A stretch of DNA of 64,000 nt from Rhodococcus sp. 1163 (GTDB lineage: Bacteria; Actinomycetota; Actinomycetes; Mycobacteriales; Mycobacteriaceae): assembly GCF_002091985.1 (NCBI RefSeq), contig NZ_MKKX01000024.1, positions 122,742 to 186,741 on the forward strand, read 5' to 3'. Positions 10,011 through 18,338 of this stretch are shown here, in pieces. Under the pieces are notes generated by a model. That model ran no database searches, was not told where the DNA came from, and worked only from the letters and a program-made list of their open reading frames with translations. How positions within the stretch are numbered: the stretch's first letter is position 1; the number at the start of each line of letters is the position of its first letter. The position numbers were made by a program, and so were the translations under genes.

Positions 10011-10913
10011 GTGCCACGATTCGAACTTGCTCAACCCCCGCTTCTGTCACGGTCGCCGCTCGATCGCGCCGAGGAGTCGAGAAAAGATACCGAAACTCTG
10101 CGGGCGGGCTGGCCGACCGCGAAAGTAGTGCAGATCGATCACCGAGGTCGGTTCCGGATCGATGCATCGCGCCTCGTCTACACACCTACCTCCGAGGTTG
10201 CGGCCGAGCCTGCGTTGGATGCGGTCTTTCTCGGAATTCGAGACGGCCACCATCTTTGGGCTCAGCGCGTAGGCGCCCTGACCGGTGAGTTGGGGGATCT
10301 ACGAACAATTGGAGAGCGTCTCGACGAGACCGAGTTGTCGATTCTCACCACCGCGCTCGCGATCCTCAACTGGCACGCCAGAGCGAGTTTCAGCGCCATC
10401 GACGGGGCGGCGACCACACCGTCGGCCGCAGGATGGTCGAGGACGAGCACGTCCGACGGTCACGAGGAGTTTCCTCGCACGGACCCCGCGGTCATCTGTC
10501 TGGTTCACGACGGCGCCGACCGGGTCCTCCTCGCTCGTGCACCGACGTGGCCCGAGCGAAGGTTCTCCATTCTGGCGGGATTCGTCGAGGCGGGGGAGTC
10601 CCTGGAAACATGTGTCGTCCGTGAGATCTCCGAAGAGGTCGGCATCACCGTGTCCGACATCACCTACCTGGGAAGTCAGCCGTGGCCTTTTCCCCGGTCG
10701 GTGATGATCGGCTTCTCGGCAGTTGGCGACCCGGAAGTGCCCCTGCAATTTCTGGACGGCGAAATTGTGGAGGCTCATTGGTTCGACCGTGAGGAAGTGC
10801 GAGCGGCGCTGAAGTTGGGGGACTGGGCAGCCGATTCCGATTCACGGTTGCTACTCCCCGGATCCATTTCCATCGCACGCGGAATGCTCGAGGCCTGGGC
10901 CGCCGCCGATTAG
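10011..10913 (+). CDS. nudC: NudC-type NAD+ diphosphatase (Nudix hydrolase)
   Basis: A 300-residue Nudix hydrolase. The Nudix box runs about 190-212 (GFVEAGES...REISEEVGI) and is followed by SQPWPFPRS (222-230), the signature that separates NudC (NADH/NAD+ pyrophosphatase and RNA NAD-decapping) from other Nudix enzymes. The zinc ribbon that normally precedes the catalytic domain is not recognisable: residues 121-152 hold no cysteine. GTG at 10011. The gene lies next to mrx1 and uvrD2 as in mycobacteria. It probably acts in NAD(H) turnover or RNA 5'-end quality control. Confidence 0.9.
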   Translation: MPRFELAQPPLLSRSPLDRAEESRKDTETLRAGWPTAKVVQIDHRGRFRIDASRLVYTPTSEVAAEPALDAVFLGIRDGHHLWAQRVGALTGELGDLRTIGERLDETELSILTTALAILNWHARASFSAIDGAATTPSAAGWSRTSTSDGHEEFPRTDPAVICLVHDGADRVLLARAPTWPERRFSILAGFVEAGESLETCVVREISEEVGITVSDITYLGSQPWPFPRSVMIGFSAVGDPEVPLQFLDGEIVEAHWFDREEVRAALKLGDWAADSDSRLLLPGSISIARGMLEAWAAAD

Positions 10914-10932
10914 CGGTCTCGACCCGGGCGCC

Positions 10933-11190
10933 TTACATCGACAAAGCGCTTTTCACAGCCGCGAGTGAGGGATTGGTTGCAGTGGTGCCGTCGGCGAACA
11001 GCACGGTGGGGACGATGTGGTTGCCTCCGTTGACACTGCCCACGAACTCTGCCGACGCCGGATCTTTCTCGATGTCGATCTCTTTGTACTCGATACCGGC
11101 TTCGTCCAGTTGGGTCTTCAGTCTGCGGCAGTAGCCACACCACGTAGTGGAGTAGACGGTGAGAGCGGCCTGGGTTTCGGGGGTAGTCAC
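10933..11190 (-). CDS. mrx1: Mycoredoxin (glutaredoxin-like)
   Basis: An 85-residue glutaredoxin-fold protein with redox motif CGYC (18-21) after YSTTW, and the TVP cis-proline region ([11 protein letters not shown], 58-68). By family knowledge mycoredoxin-1 reduces mycothiol-protein mixed disulfides using mycothiol. GTG at 11188-11190 gives the normal length. It is divergent from uvrD2, with about 110 bp between the starts, and convergent with nudC. The position matches Rv3198A. Confidence 0.9.
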   Translation of the reverse strand: MTTPETQAALTVYSTTWCGYCRRLKTQLDEAGIEYKEIDIEKDPASAEFVGSVNGGNHIVPTVLFADGTTATNPSLAAVKSALSM

Positions 11191-11301
11191 GAGGATATTC
11201 AACACCGTCCGGTGTGTGATTGTTCCATCGCAACACTCGGGCAGCCGGCGTCCGTAACCGCGCTCCAAGAACCGTCGGTGCCTCCTGACATGATGGTCGG
11301 C

Positions 11302-13416
11302 ATGCCAGTGGACTCGATGATCGCCGGGTTGGATCCCGAACAGTCTGCTGCCGTGTCGGCGCCACGTGGTCCCGTGTGTGTTCTGGCAGGTGCAGGAACA
11401 GGTAAAACTCGGACCATCACCAGGCGGATTGCGCACCTGGTCTCGGCCGGGCACGTCTCGGCGGGCCAGGTGCTTGCGGTGACCTTCACCGCACGCGCGG
11501 CAGGGGAGATGCGTGGCCGCCTCCGCGAGTTGGGTGTCGGTGGTGAAGGCCCGCCGGTGCAAGCGCGAACCTTTCACGCTGCTGCGCTCAGGCAGCTCAA
11601 ATACTTCTGGCCGCAGGTTGTCGGTGACACCGGCTGGCAACTGCTCGATCGCAAGTTCGCACTGGTGAGTCAGTCCGCCCATCGTGCGGGTGTGTCGACG
11701 TCCACCGATTCGATCAGGGACCTGGCGGGCGAAATCGAATGGGCCAAAGGTTCGCTCGTTGCGCCCGAGGACTATCCCGCGGTAGCGGCACGCCTGCATC
11801 GAGAAGTTCCCATGGATGCGTCGAAGGTCGCATCGGTCTACGCAGGCTACGAGGACCTCAAGACTCATGGCGGCGACGGCATGTTGCTCGATTTCGACGA
11901 CCTGCTGTTGCACACTGCGGCTGCTCTCGAGGAGCACTCCGCGGTCGCTGACGAATTTCGCGAGCGATACCGATGCTTCGTGGTGGACGAGTACCAGGAC
12001 GTGACGCCGCTTCAGCAGCGAGTCCTCGATGCTTGGCTCGGAGAACGCGATGATCTCACCGTCGTCGGAGATGCGAATCAGACTATTTATTCCTTCACCG
12101 GTGCAACCCCGCGATACCTCCTCGACTTCTCCCGACGCTTCCCCGACGCCACAGTTGTCCGACTCGAGCGCGACTACCGTTCGACACCCGAGGTCGTGTC
12201 GTTGGCCAACCGAGTCATCGGCGCAGCGCGAGGACGCATCGCCGGTACCCGGTTGCAGTTGATCGGGCAGCGGCCGTCAGGGCCGGAACCAGAGTTCTTC
12301 GAATACGACGACGAGCCGGCCGAGGCCGACGGAGTCGCCCGCGCTGTGAAGAGATTGATTTCTTCGGGTGTGGCACCTTCGGAAATTGCGGTGCTGTATC
12401 GGATCAACGCTCAGTCGGAGGTTCACGAGCAGGCGTTGACGGAAATGAAGATCCCGTATCAGGTTCGAGGCGGCGAAGGATTCTTCAACAGACCGGAAGT
12501 TCGCCAGGGTATTTCTGCTTTGCGCACGGCGTCGGGTCGAGACGATCTCCCGATGGAGTCCAAGTCGGGTAAGGGTGTGCCCGCACTCGTGCGCGCTGTT
12601 CTCGCACCGCTCGGTCTGACCGCAACCGAACCAGCAGGTGCTCAGGCTCGTGAGAAATGGGCGTCGCTAGGCGGTCTGGTTCAGGTGACCGAGGAACTGC
12701 TGGCGCAGGATCCCGAGTTGGACCTCGATCGTCTCTTGGGTGAACTCGCAGCGCGTGCCGAGGCGCGGCATCCACCGGTTGTACAAGGCGTCACCCTTGC
12801 CTCCCTGCACGCAGCGAAAGGTCTGGAATGGGATGCAGTGTTCCTCGTCGGACTTGCCGACGGAACGCTTCCCATCTCGCACGCGCTGGGCAATGATCCG
12901 AGTTCGAGCAATGATGCTGCCATCGAAGAAGAGCGGCGGCTCCTCTACGTCGGTGTCACGCGCGCGAGGGAGCATCTTCACCTGTCGTGGGCGTTGGCCC
13001 GCAACGAGGGCGGGCGGAAGTCGCGTCGGCGATCTCGCTTTCTCAACGGATTGATTCCGGAGGACTCACCTGCGTCTCGGATTGCAGCACCTGCCACGAA
13101 GAAGTCCGGCCCCAAGTGCCGCCTGTGTGGGAAGCCGTTGATCGGTTCCGCCGCAACGATGTTGGGTAGATGTGAAAGCCATCCGTCGGATGTCGATGTC
13201 GAGCTTCTCGACGCGTTGAAGTCGTGGCGGCTGGACAAGTCCCGCGAGTTGAAGGTGCCCGCATACGTTGTGTTCAGCGACACGACTTTGACGGCGATCG
13301 CAGAACAGCTTCCACAGGACGATCGCGGTCTCGTCGCCATCCCCGGCATCGGTGCCAAGAAGCTCGAGCGGTTCGGTGAGGATGTGCTGACGGTGGTTCG
13401 CTCCTCGGCCAAGTAA
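11302..13416 (+). CDS. uvrD2: UvrD2 DNA helicase with HRDC domain
   Basis: About 704 residues. Walker A is GAGTGKT (30-36) and motif II is DEYQDV, with TIYSFTGA and [10 protein letters not shown] motifs later. A small cysteine module (C606-x2-C609-x14-C624-x2-H627) is followed by an HRDC domain (from about LLDALKSWR to the end). In mycobacteria UvrD2 is an essential SF1 helicase, and the linker between motor and HRDC is a tetracysteine module. Here the fourth ligand is His. ATG at 11302 fits the family start; an in-frame ATG at 11290 is also possible. Confidence 0.92.
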   Translation: MPVDSMIAGLDPEQSAAVSAPRGPVCVLAGAGTGKTRTITRRIAHLVSAGHVSAGQVLAVTFTARAAGEMRGRLRELGVGGEGPPVQARTFHAAALRQLKYFWPQVVGDTGWQLLDRKFALVSQSAHRAGVSTSTDSIRDLAGEIEWAKGSLVAPEDYPAVAARLHREVPMDASKVASVYAGYEDLKTHGGDGMLLDFDDLLLHTAAALEEHSAVADEFRERYRCFVVDEYQDVTPLQQRVLDAWLGERDDLTVVGDANQTIYSFTGATPRYLLDFSRRFPDATVVRLERDYRSTPEVVSLANRVIGAARGRIAGTRLQLIGQRPSGPEPEFFEYDDEPAEADGVARAVKRLISSGVAPSEIAVLYRINAQSEVHEQALTEMKIPYQVRGGEGFFNRPEVRQGISALRTASGRDDLPMESKSGKGVPALVRAVLAPLGLTATEPAGAQAREKWASLGGLVQVTEELLAQDPELDLDRLLGELAARAEARHPPVVQGVTLASLHAAKGLEWDAVFLVGLADGTLPISHALGNDPSSSNDAAIEEERRLLYVGVTRAREHLHLSWALARNEGGRKSRRRSRFLNGLIPEDSPASRIAAPATKKSGPKCRLCGKPLIGSAATMLGRCESHPSDVDVELLDALKSWRLDKSRELKVPAYVVFSDTTLTAIAEQLPQDDRGLVAIPGIGAKKLERFGEDVLTVVRSSAK

Positions 13417-13442
13417 ATGGTGTCGCTACCGCAAAACTGCAG

Positions 13443-13484
13443 GTAGAAAATAGCTTGTGCCGTTCGAAGCGTGGGGTTTAGTCT
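13443..13484 (+). promoter_or_regulatory. Candidate WhiB7-activated promoter of the whiB7 leader
   Basis: An AT-rich stretch (GTAGAAAATAGC, 13443-13454) lies directly before a -35 like TTGTGC (13455-13460), with an 18-bp gap to TAGTCT (13479-13484). WhiB7 is known to bind SigA and use its AT-hook on an AT-rich element just upstream of the -35, including at its own promoter. The layout and position fit autoregulation. No transcription start data are available to confirm it. Confidence 0.5.
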
Positions 13485-13572
13485 GTTTCCACCGCCCGTG
13501 GTAGACCGCGAGCGGTAAATATTCACTTGGTGAACGAATTATCCATTGGTCGAAGAGGAGGTGGGAGAAACA

Positions 13573-13830
13573 ATGAAGAATCACATTTTCGTTGCTGATG
13601 AGACGCGCGCTGTTCGGTCCGTGCCTCTGGCTCGTGTTTCTGCCTACCTCGCCACAGCCGGAGCAACCATTGGTGCCGGTGCCACCCCAGCAGGGATTGA
13701 CACGATGACTGCGCACTGGCCAGTCCAGGTAGCAGGCGCAGCAGTACGTCCCGCAGCGGCAGCAGCCTTTCATCGCCGAGCACACAGTACGTCCGTGATC
13801 GAAGGTCGATATCGAGGAAAGTCTCGATAG
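13573..13830 (+). CDS. Leader ORF (uORF) of whiB7
   Basis: An 85-codon ORF with a strong Shine-Dalgarno (AGGAGGTG, 13556-13563) nine bases before its ATG. The product is alanine-rich with no recognised domain. It ends 25 bp before the intrinsic terminator that precedes whiB7. A hairpin TATCGAG/CTCGATA (13810-13816 with 13823-13829) covers its last codons and stop. In mycobacteria translation of such a leader controls whiB7 read-through when ribosomes are inhibited. I infer the same cis role here; the peptide itself need not be functional. Confidence 0.6.
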   Translation: MKNHIFVADETRAVRSVPLARVSAYLATAGATIGAGATPAGIDTMTAHWPVQVAGAAVRPAAAAAFHRRAHSTSVIEGRYRGKSR

Positions 13831-13855
13831 GAACGCTTCGAGAATCGCCTCCGAA

Positions 13856-13892
13856 GGCCACGGACCCGCTCACGCGGACCGTGGCCATTTTT
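13856..13892 (+). terminator. Attenuator terminator in the whiB7 leader
   Basis: A perfect stem GGCCACGG (13856-13863) / CCGTGGCC (13879-13886), with a second inner pairing CCGC/GCGG, is followed by ATTTTTG. This is an intrinsic terminator placed about 100 bp before the whiB7 start and after the leader ORF. An upstream pairing CTTCG/CGAAG (13836-13840 with 13852-13856) just touches its 5' arm, so alternative folds are possible. It would keep whiB7 off unless ribosome behaviour on the leader changes the fold. Confidence 0.75.
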
Positions 13893-13991
13893 GTTCGAGA
13901 AGACCCCCTCCTGACTCGAACGTTCGGCCCAGGGTTCGCACAGAAGTCGCAGAACCGCACATACGCCGTACGACAAGTAGAGGAGACTGAC

Positions 13992-14375
13992 GTGTCTACC
14001 GTCATAACCCGGACGACATGCCGATACGAGGTCGAGAGTTCGACCGAGTCACATTCGAGCGCAGCACGTATCGCTGCGTCACCGCAGCATGTAACGATAT
14101 CGACTGATAATGGAATTCTCTTCGGAGTCGAAGTACCCTGCCGGGCAGACGATCCCGACTTGTGGTTCGCGGACAGTCCACATGAACTGGAGCGAGCCAA
14201 GGAGTTGTGCCTCGAGTGCCCCATCCGCCGCATGTGTTTGAGTGCCGCACTCGATCGCGCCGAACCATGGGGTGTGTGGGGCGGCGAGATACTAGATCAG
14301 GGTGTCGTCATTGCCCGTAAACGTCCGCGTGGTCGGCCCCGGAAAGACAGGAGCAACCAACGGGAGGTTGCGTGA
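13992..14375 (+). CDS. whiB7: WhiB7 redox-sensing transcription factor
   Basis: A 127-residue WhiB protein. The Fe-S ligands are C50, C73, C76 and C82 (CxxC-x5-C), followed by the SigA-contacting loop EPWGVWGGE (91-99) and a C-terminal AT-hook RGRPRK (113-118), which is diagnostic for WhiB7. By family knowledge it activates intrinsic antibiotic-resistance genes (ribosome protection, efflux) when translation is inhibited. GTG at 13992 has AGGAG six bases upstream (13981-13985), which decides the start. The N-terminus is about 30 residues longer than in M. tuberculosis. It is preceded by its leader and attenuator and convergent with the ABC1 gene. Confidence 0.93.
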   Translation: MSTVITRTTCRYEVESSTESHSSAARIAASPQHVTISTDNGILFGVEVPCRADDPDLWFADSPHELERAKELCLECPIRRMCLSAALDRAEPWGVWGGEILDQGVVIARKRPRGRPRKDRSNQREVA

Positions 14376-14412
14376 GATCGGTATAGGATGCCCGGCGTGT
14401 GCGTCGGTTCGA

Positions 14413-15747
14413 TCAGCCTTCGCTCGACTGAGCGTCGTCGTCGGTGAAGCCGGGCATCCATTCGGTCAAGATCGACATGTAGGGCGCGTATGCGTCCAAT
14501 TGTGCACAGATACCGACCAGGCCACCGAGAACTCGGAAGATCATGATGTATTCGGCAGGCATATTCAGTGCGCGAACTGTTTTGAGCTGCGCGCTGTCGA
14601 ATTCAGCTGCGGAACCCGCTGCCTTCTGAAGCCATGCGCGCGTGAAGTGGAATGTATCCGTGCGAATCGGATCTGTGAACGGCCGTAGATAGTCCGATAT
14701 TTCCGTCGCGGTCACAGTGCGCCCCGGAATGACGAATCCATTGTCGGTACACAGTTCGACCAACTCGTCGAATCGTTCCTCGCGCGCCAACCGAACCATC
14801 CTGCCCAGCACCGGCGGCAAGCCGTTCGGCATCGGTGCGGTCGCACCGAAGTCGATGACGCCGAGTCGGCCGTCGGGCAGCAGCATGAAGTTTCCAGGGT
14901 GCGGATCGGCGTGTAGTAGACCTGCCCGTGCCGGAGCCGCAAAAGCGAACAACGCCAGCAGAGCTCCCGCGTCGTTGCGTTGCTGTGCTGTTCCGCCCGC
15001 GATGATGGTGGCCAGCGGTGTACCGCTCATCCACTCGCTGACCAGGACCTTCGGCGCGCTGGCGACGACACGGGGTACCGCGAATTGTGGGTCACCGTCG
15101 AATTCTTGCGCGAAAGCCCGCTGGTTGGTTGCCTCGATACGGTAATCGAGTTCGTCCTCGGTCCGAGCTATCAATTCTTCGAGAACGGGCTTGACGTCTG
15201 CGCCGGTGAAGATGGCGCTGAAGGTGTTGGCAAAACGCGACAACGTCTTCAGGTCCGCACGCAAAGCGTCGTCTGCGCCTGGGTACTGAACCTTGACCGC
15301 GACGTCTCGACCGTCCGCCCAGACCGCGCGGTGAACCTGTCCGATGCTCGCCGACGCCACCGGAGTGTCGTCGAAAGAAATAAATCGGGATCGCCACGTG
15401 GTGCCGAGCTGCCGGTCGAGCATCCGATGCACTTTGTCCGCTGGTAGGGGCGGTGCATCCGCCTGGAGCTTGGTGAGCGCCTCGCGATAAGGCTCAGCGA
15501 ACTCCTCTGGGACGGCGGCCTCCATCACGCTGAGTGCCTGCCCGAACTTCATTGCGCCACCCTTGAGTTCGCCGAGCACCGAGAAGAGTTGCTCGGCTGC
15601 TTTGGCGGCTAGTGCGCTGTCGATTTCTTGGCGATTGCCGCCGGCAAGCTTCTTCCCGAAGCCCACCGCGGCCCGCCCGGCGATACCGATCGGAATTCGT
15701 GCGAGCTTGGCAGTTCGGGCTGAGCCGCGGCGAGGAATGTCTGACAC
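14413..15747 (-). CDS. ABC1/UbiB-family atypical protein kinase-like protein
   Basis: A 444-residue ABC1 (ADCK/UbiB) protein. Visible family motifs are the KxGQ region (GGAMKFGQALS), the ATP-site lysine in VAVKVQYPG, HADPHPGNF and the metal-binding VIDFGA. These proteins have a kinase-like fold with low protein-kinase activity and are often tied to lipid or quinone biology. GTG at 15745-15747 gives a start (MSDIPRRGS) right before the family region. It lies between whiB7 and the ThiF-like gene as in Rv3197. The ThiF-like gene is upstream on the same strand with a 65-bp gap, so the two may be co-transcribed. Confidence 0.88.
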   Translation of the reverse strand: MSDIPRRGSARTAKLARIPIGIAGRAAVGFGKKLAGGNRQEIDSALAAKAAEQLFSVLGELKGGAMKFGQALSVMEAAVPEEFAEPYREALTKLQADAPPLPADKVHRMLDRQLGTTWRSRFISFDDTPVASASIGQVHRAVWADGRDVAVKVQYPGADDALRADLKTLSRFANTFSAIFTGADVKPVLEELIARTEDELDYRIEATNQRAFAQEFDGDPQFAVPRVVASAPKVLVSEWMSGTPLATIIAGGTAQQRNDAGALLALFAFAAPARAGLLHADPHPGNFMLLPDGRLGVIDFGATAPMPNGLPPVLGRMVRLAREERFDELVELCTDNGFVIPGRTVTATEISDYLRPFTDPIRTDTFHFTRAWLQKAAGSAAEFDSAQLKTVRALNMPAEYIMIFRVLGGLVGICAQLDAYAPYMSILTEWMPGFTDDDAQSSEG

Positions 15748-15812
15748 ATACCCATCATGGCTGAACGAAGAACTTCTTGCCCACCTAGCAGGTGAGAGCA
15801 CACATGTGACTG

Positions 15813-16673
15813 CTATACGAGGGCGCAGTCGCATCCTGGGTGCCGAACCCAGTGGCGCGAGTCCATGGTGTGCGCCACGAGATCGAGCTCCAGCGACATG
15901 TCGCCAAGCGCCGCGTCATGTCCGGCGACGAATGCTTCGATCTGGGCGAGCGCGACGGCAGCGGTTGCAAGGACGGTGGGCTTGGTGGCTTCACCGACAC
16001 GGCCGAGGAGTTGCGCCGACACGTGCGGCCACTGTGGATCCAAGCTGCAGCGAATCAACTCCGCGCACCGAAGGCAACTGGTATTACCGGGGTCGACGAA
16101 CGGACCCACAATCCCCTTGCCGTCGCGGATTCGGACCTGAAGATGGGGGGTGCGTGAACGCACGAGCGAAGTGATCACGCGCGGATCGGGCGCCATATCG
16201 TCGGCGAGAACGACAATGTCACAAGGCCACCCGGCGTCGTCCACTTGCAGTAGTTGTGCAGGCGCGACACTCGAACGCTCTACGACGAGGATCGAGGAAG
16301 GGGTCAGCCCCGCGGCCAAGGCGTCCGACAGCGGTCCTCGTCCGAGTATGTGGACGGTCATCACACTGCTTGCAGTTCCGTCCGTCGACGGAAGGACTCC
16401 CTCGCTCAGCAGTCCGGCCTCGTCGAGTTCGGCGAGGAGAGTGGACATCGAGTTGCCCGTCAACCCCACTGTGCACCCGAACCACACCACGTGAGCACGA
16501 GAATGGGCGCCGTCGAGCTGGCCGAGGATATCGAGCAGCACCTTCGGTTCGACCCCTGGTGGGGGAGTGAGGATGTACGACCGGTCGGGATCCCAACCGA
16601 CACGAACGGTCCCGTCCCGTTGTACGAACGCCGATACACGAAGCTTCGGTCGACGGATCGCTGATGTGCTCAT
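15813..16673 (-). CDS. ThiF/cyclodehydratase-like protein, orphan (Rv3196-like)
   Basis: A 286-residue protein that resembles the E1-like/leader-binding proteins of thiazole/oxazole-modified peptide pathways (TOMM cyclodehydratase ThiF-like). It has a Rossmann-like ILGRGPLSDALA (109-120), a CLRC pair (C200, C203) and a terminal HPGCDC (C281, C283), a likely structural zinc site. No YcaO partner, precursor peptide or tailoring enzyme is nearby, so its role is unknown. ATG at 16671-16673. It is conserved at this position in related actinobacteria, which suggests a housekeeping rather than a natural-product role. Confidence 0.65.
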   Translation of the reverse strand: MSTSAIRRPKLRVSAFVQRDGTVRVGWDPDRSYILTPPPGVEPKVLLDILGQLDGAHSRAHVVWFGCTVGLTGNSMSTLLAELDEAGLLSEGVLPSTDGTASSVMTVHILGRGPLSDALAAGLTPSSILVVERSSVAPAQLLQVDDAGWPCDIVVLADDMAPDPRVITSLVRSRTPHLQVRIRDGKGIVGPFVDPGNTSCLRCAELIRCSLDPQWPHVSAQLLGRVGEATKPTVLATAAVALAQIEAFVAGHDAALGDMSLELDLVAHTMDSRHWVRHPGCDCALV

Positions 16674-16768
16674 GAATCGAACGATGACACTCCGGCACGG
16701 TCCCACCGCGTCGCGAACCGTCGGTTATCCACAGGCCGCCAACGCGGCTGAACAGCGAATAGAGCAAA

Positions 16769-16806
16769 AAACTGGGTGGATCGAAGAATTTCGATCCACC
16801 CAGTTT
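16769..16806 (-). terminator. Intrinsic terminator for the DUF2342 gene
   Basis: A perfect 17-bp inverted repeat (arms 16769-16785 and 16790-16806, four-base loop). On the minus strand the stem is followed by a run of T (plus-strand AAAAA at 16766-16770). It lies 30 bp after the stop of the minus-strand DUF2342 gene. Confidence 0.85.
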
Positions 16807-16835
16807 CCGGCAGCGTTCTTCCCCAGCGTGTATTA

Positions 16836-18197
16836 CTAGGAGGACTTGTCGCCGTCCTTCTTTTCCCGTTCGGATCGTTCCTGAGCCTCGGTAGCTTCGA
16901 GTTGCGCGATCGGGTCGTCGAAACTGCTCGATCCGCCGCCCACGACGCCGTCGATGAATCCGGCGGGATCGTCGAGATCTGCCGATACGGGCAGCAGATC
17001 GGGGTGAGACCACACACCATCGCGTCCATCGATGCCTGCCGCGGTGGTGAGTCGACGCCACAGCTCGCTCGCCTCGCGAACCTTGCGGGGGCGCAACTCG
17101 AGACCGACCAACGTTGCGAAGGTTTGTTCCGCCGGTCCACCCGATGCGCGACGGCGTCGAATGGTCTCGCCGAGCGCACCTGCGCCCGGAAGCCTCTCGC
17201 CGAGAGCTTCACCTACGACGGTCTCGACCCAGCCCTCGACGAGCGCCAGCATGGTCTCGAGGCGTTCGAGCGCGTGCTTCTGCTCAGGCGTCGTCTGCGG
17301 CTCGAACGCGCCTTGCTGCAGAATTTCTTCGATCTTCGACGGATCGGTGAGGGATGCGGGGTCGAGGCCTGCCGCCGCCTCCTCGATTGCCGAGAAGTCC
17401 ATCCGAATGCCCCGGGCATACTCTTCCACCGTGGCGAGCACGCGCTGCCGCAACCACGGAACATGGCTGTACAACCGGTGATGTGCAGCTTCGCGGGCAG
17501 CCAAGAACACGAGAACTTCGCGTTCGGGTTGTTCCAGACCTTCGGAGAACGCTGCGATGGCCTCTGGCAGTAACGCTCCGACCCCGCTCGGTCCGAGCGG
17601 AAGGCCGATATCGGTAGAGGTCAGTACTTCTTTGGAGAGCTGGCCGAGAGCCTGACCCAGCTGAGACCCGAACGCCATCCCACCCATCTGAGTCAGCATG
17701 CCCATCATCGGCCCGGCCGCCTGCTGAGCTTCACTCGGAAGACCGGAAGTCCACATTCCGGAGATCTGCTCTGCGACTGGATCGCACAACCGCTTCCAGG
17801 TTTCGATGGTGTTGTCGAGCCAGTCGCCAGGAGTCCACGCAAGGGTCTTGCTCGCCCCGGCAGGCAGCGTCGTAGCGCCGTCGAGCCAGAGTTCGGCGAG
17901 GTGTGCGGCGTCCGCGACAGCCCCGGACTTTCCCGCGGCCACCGGAGTGATCGTGCCGATCTGCTGACGAGCGAGCTGCAAAGCCAGGTCGTAGTTCACC
18001 GGCCCCGCATTCGCGCCTCCCTGTCCTTGGGCGCCCATTCCGCTCAGCATCTGCCCGAACTGGGTAAGCATCTGGCCCAGGGCCGCGGGGTCGAAACCCT
18101 CACTGCCGAATCCGAAGCCGCCGGGCGTGCTGTTTCCGCCCTGATCCTTCTTCTTGTCCGGATCTTCGTCGGAGCTCTCGAAACCAAAATTGCTCAT
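16836..18197 (-). CDS. DUF2342 family putative zinc-dependent metalloprotease (Rv3195-like)
   Basis: A 453-residue protein with an acidic, Gly-rich N-terminus (about 1-60), then a helical domain with the family signature EAAHHRLYSHVPWL, whose histidines are the proposed metal ligands. The family is called zinc-dependent metalloprotease or putative hydrolase in annotation, but I know of no proven substrate. The C-terminus is charged. ATG at 18195-18197. It is divergent from the PDZ-Lon protease gene with about 140 bp between, matching the Rv3194c-Rv3195 arrangement. A strong terminator follows it. Confidence 0.8.
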   Translation of the reverse strand: MSNFGFESSDEDPDKKKDQGGNSTPGGFGFGSEGFDPAALGQMLTQFGQMLSGMGAQGQGGANAGPVNYDLALQLARQQIGTITPVAAGKSGAVADAAHLAELWLDGATTLPAGASKTLAWTPGDWLDNTIETWKRLCDPVAEQISGMWTSGLPSEAQQAAGPMMGMLTQMGGMAFGSQLGQALGQLSKEVLTSTDIGLPLGPSGVGALLPEAIAAFSEGLEQPEREVLVFLAAREAAHHRLYSHVPWLRQRVLATVEEYARGIRMDFSAIEEAAAGLDPASLTDPSKIEEILQQGAFEPQTTPEQKHALERLETMLALVEGWVETVVGEALGERLPGAGALGETIRRRRASGGPAEQTFATLVGLELRPRKVREASELWRRLTTAAGIDGRDGVWSHPDLLPVSADLDDPAGFIDGVVGGGSSSFDDPIAQLEATEAQERSEREKKDGDKSS

Positions 18198-18338
18198 GGG
18201 TCAACGGTACAAGGCTGCAGCGCTCGAGGGTATCAAGGGCGATCACGCTGTCGGCGAACACGCGCACCCGCCCGCCGAGAATACGGAAAGGAGGGGTCTC
18301 GCACCTGCCGTCATTCGATCGGTTCTACTGTTTGTCGG

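Noticed and set aside
1554..13416. Three large UvrD/RecB-like helicases as a possible defence island
   Set aside because: Motifs and gene order identify adnA, adnB and uvrD2, conserved housekeeping repair genes in related actinobacteria.
13881..13991. Longer N-terminus for WhiB7 starting at 13881
   Set aside because: That ATG lies inside the attenuator stem; GTG at 13992 has a good ribosome site and fits the family.
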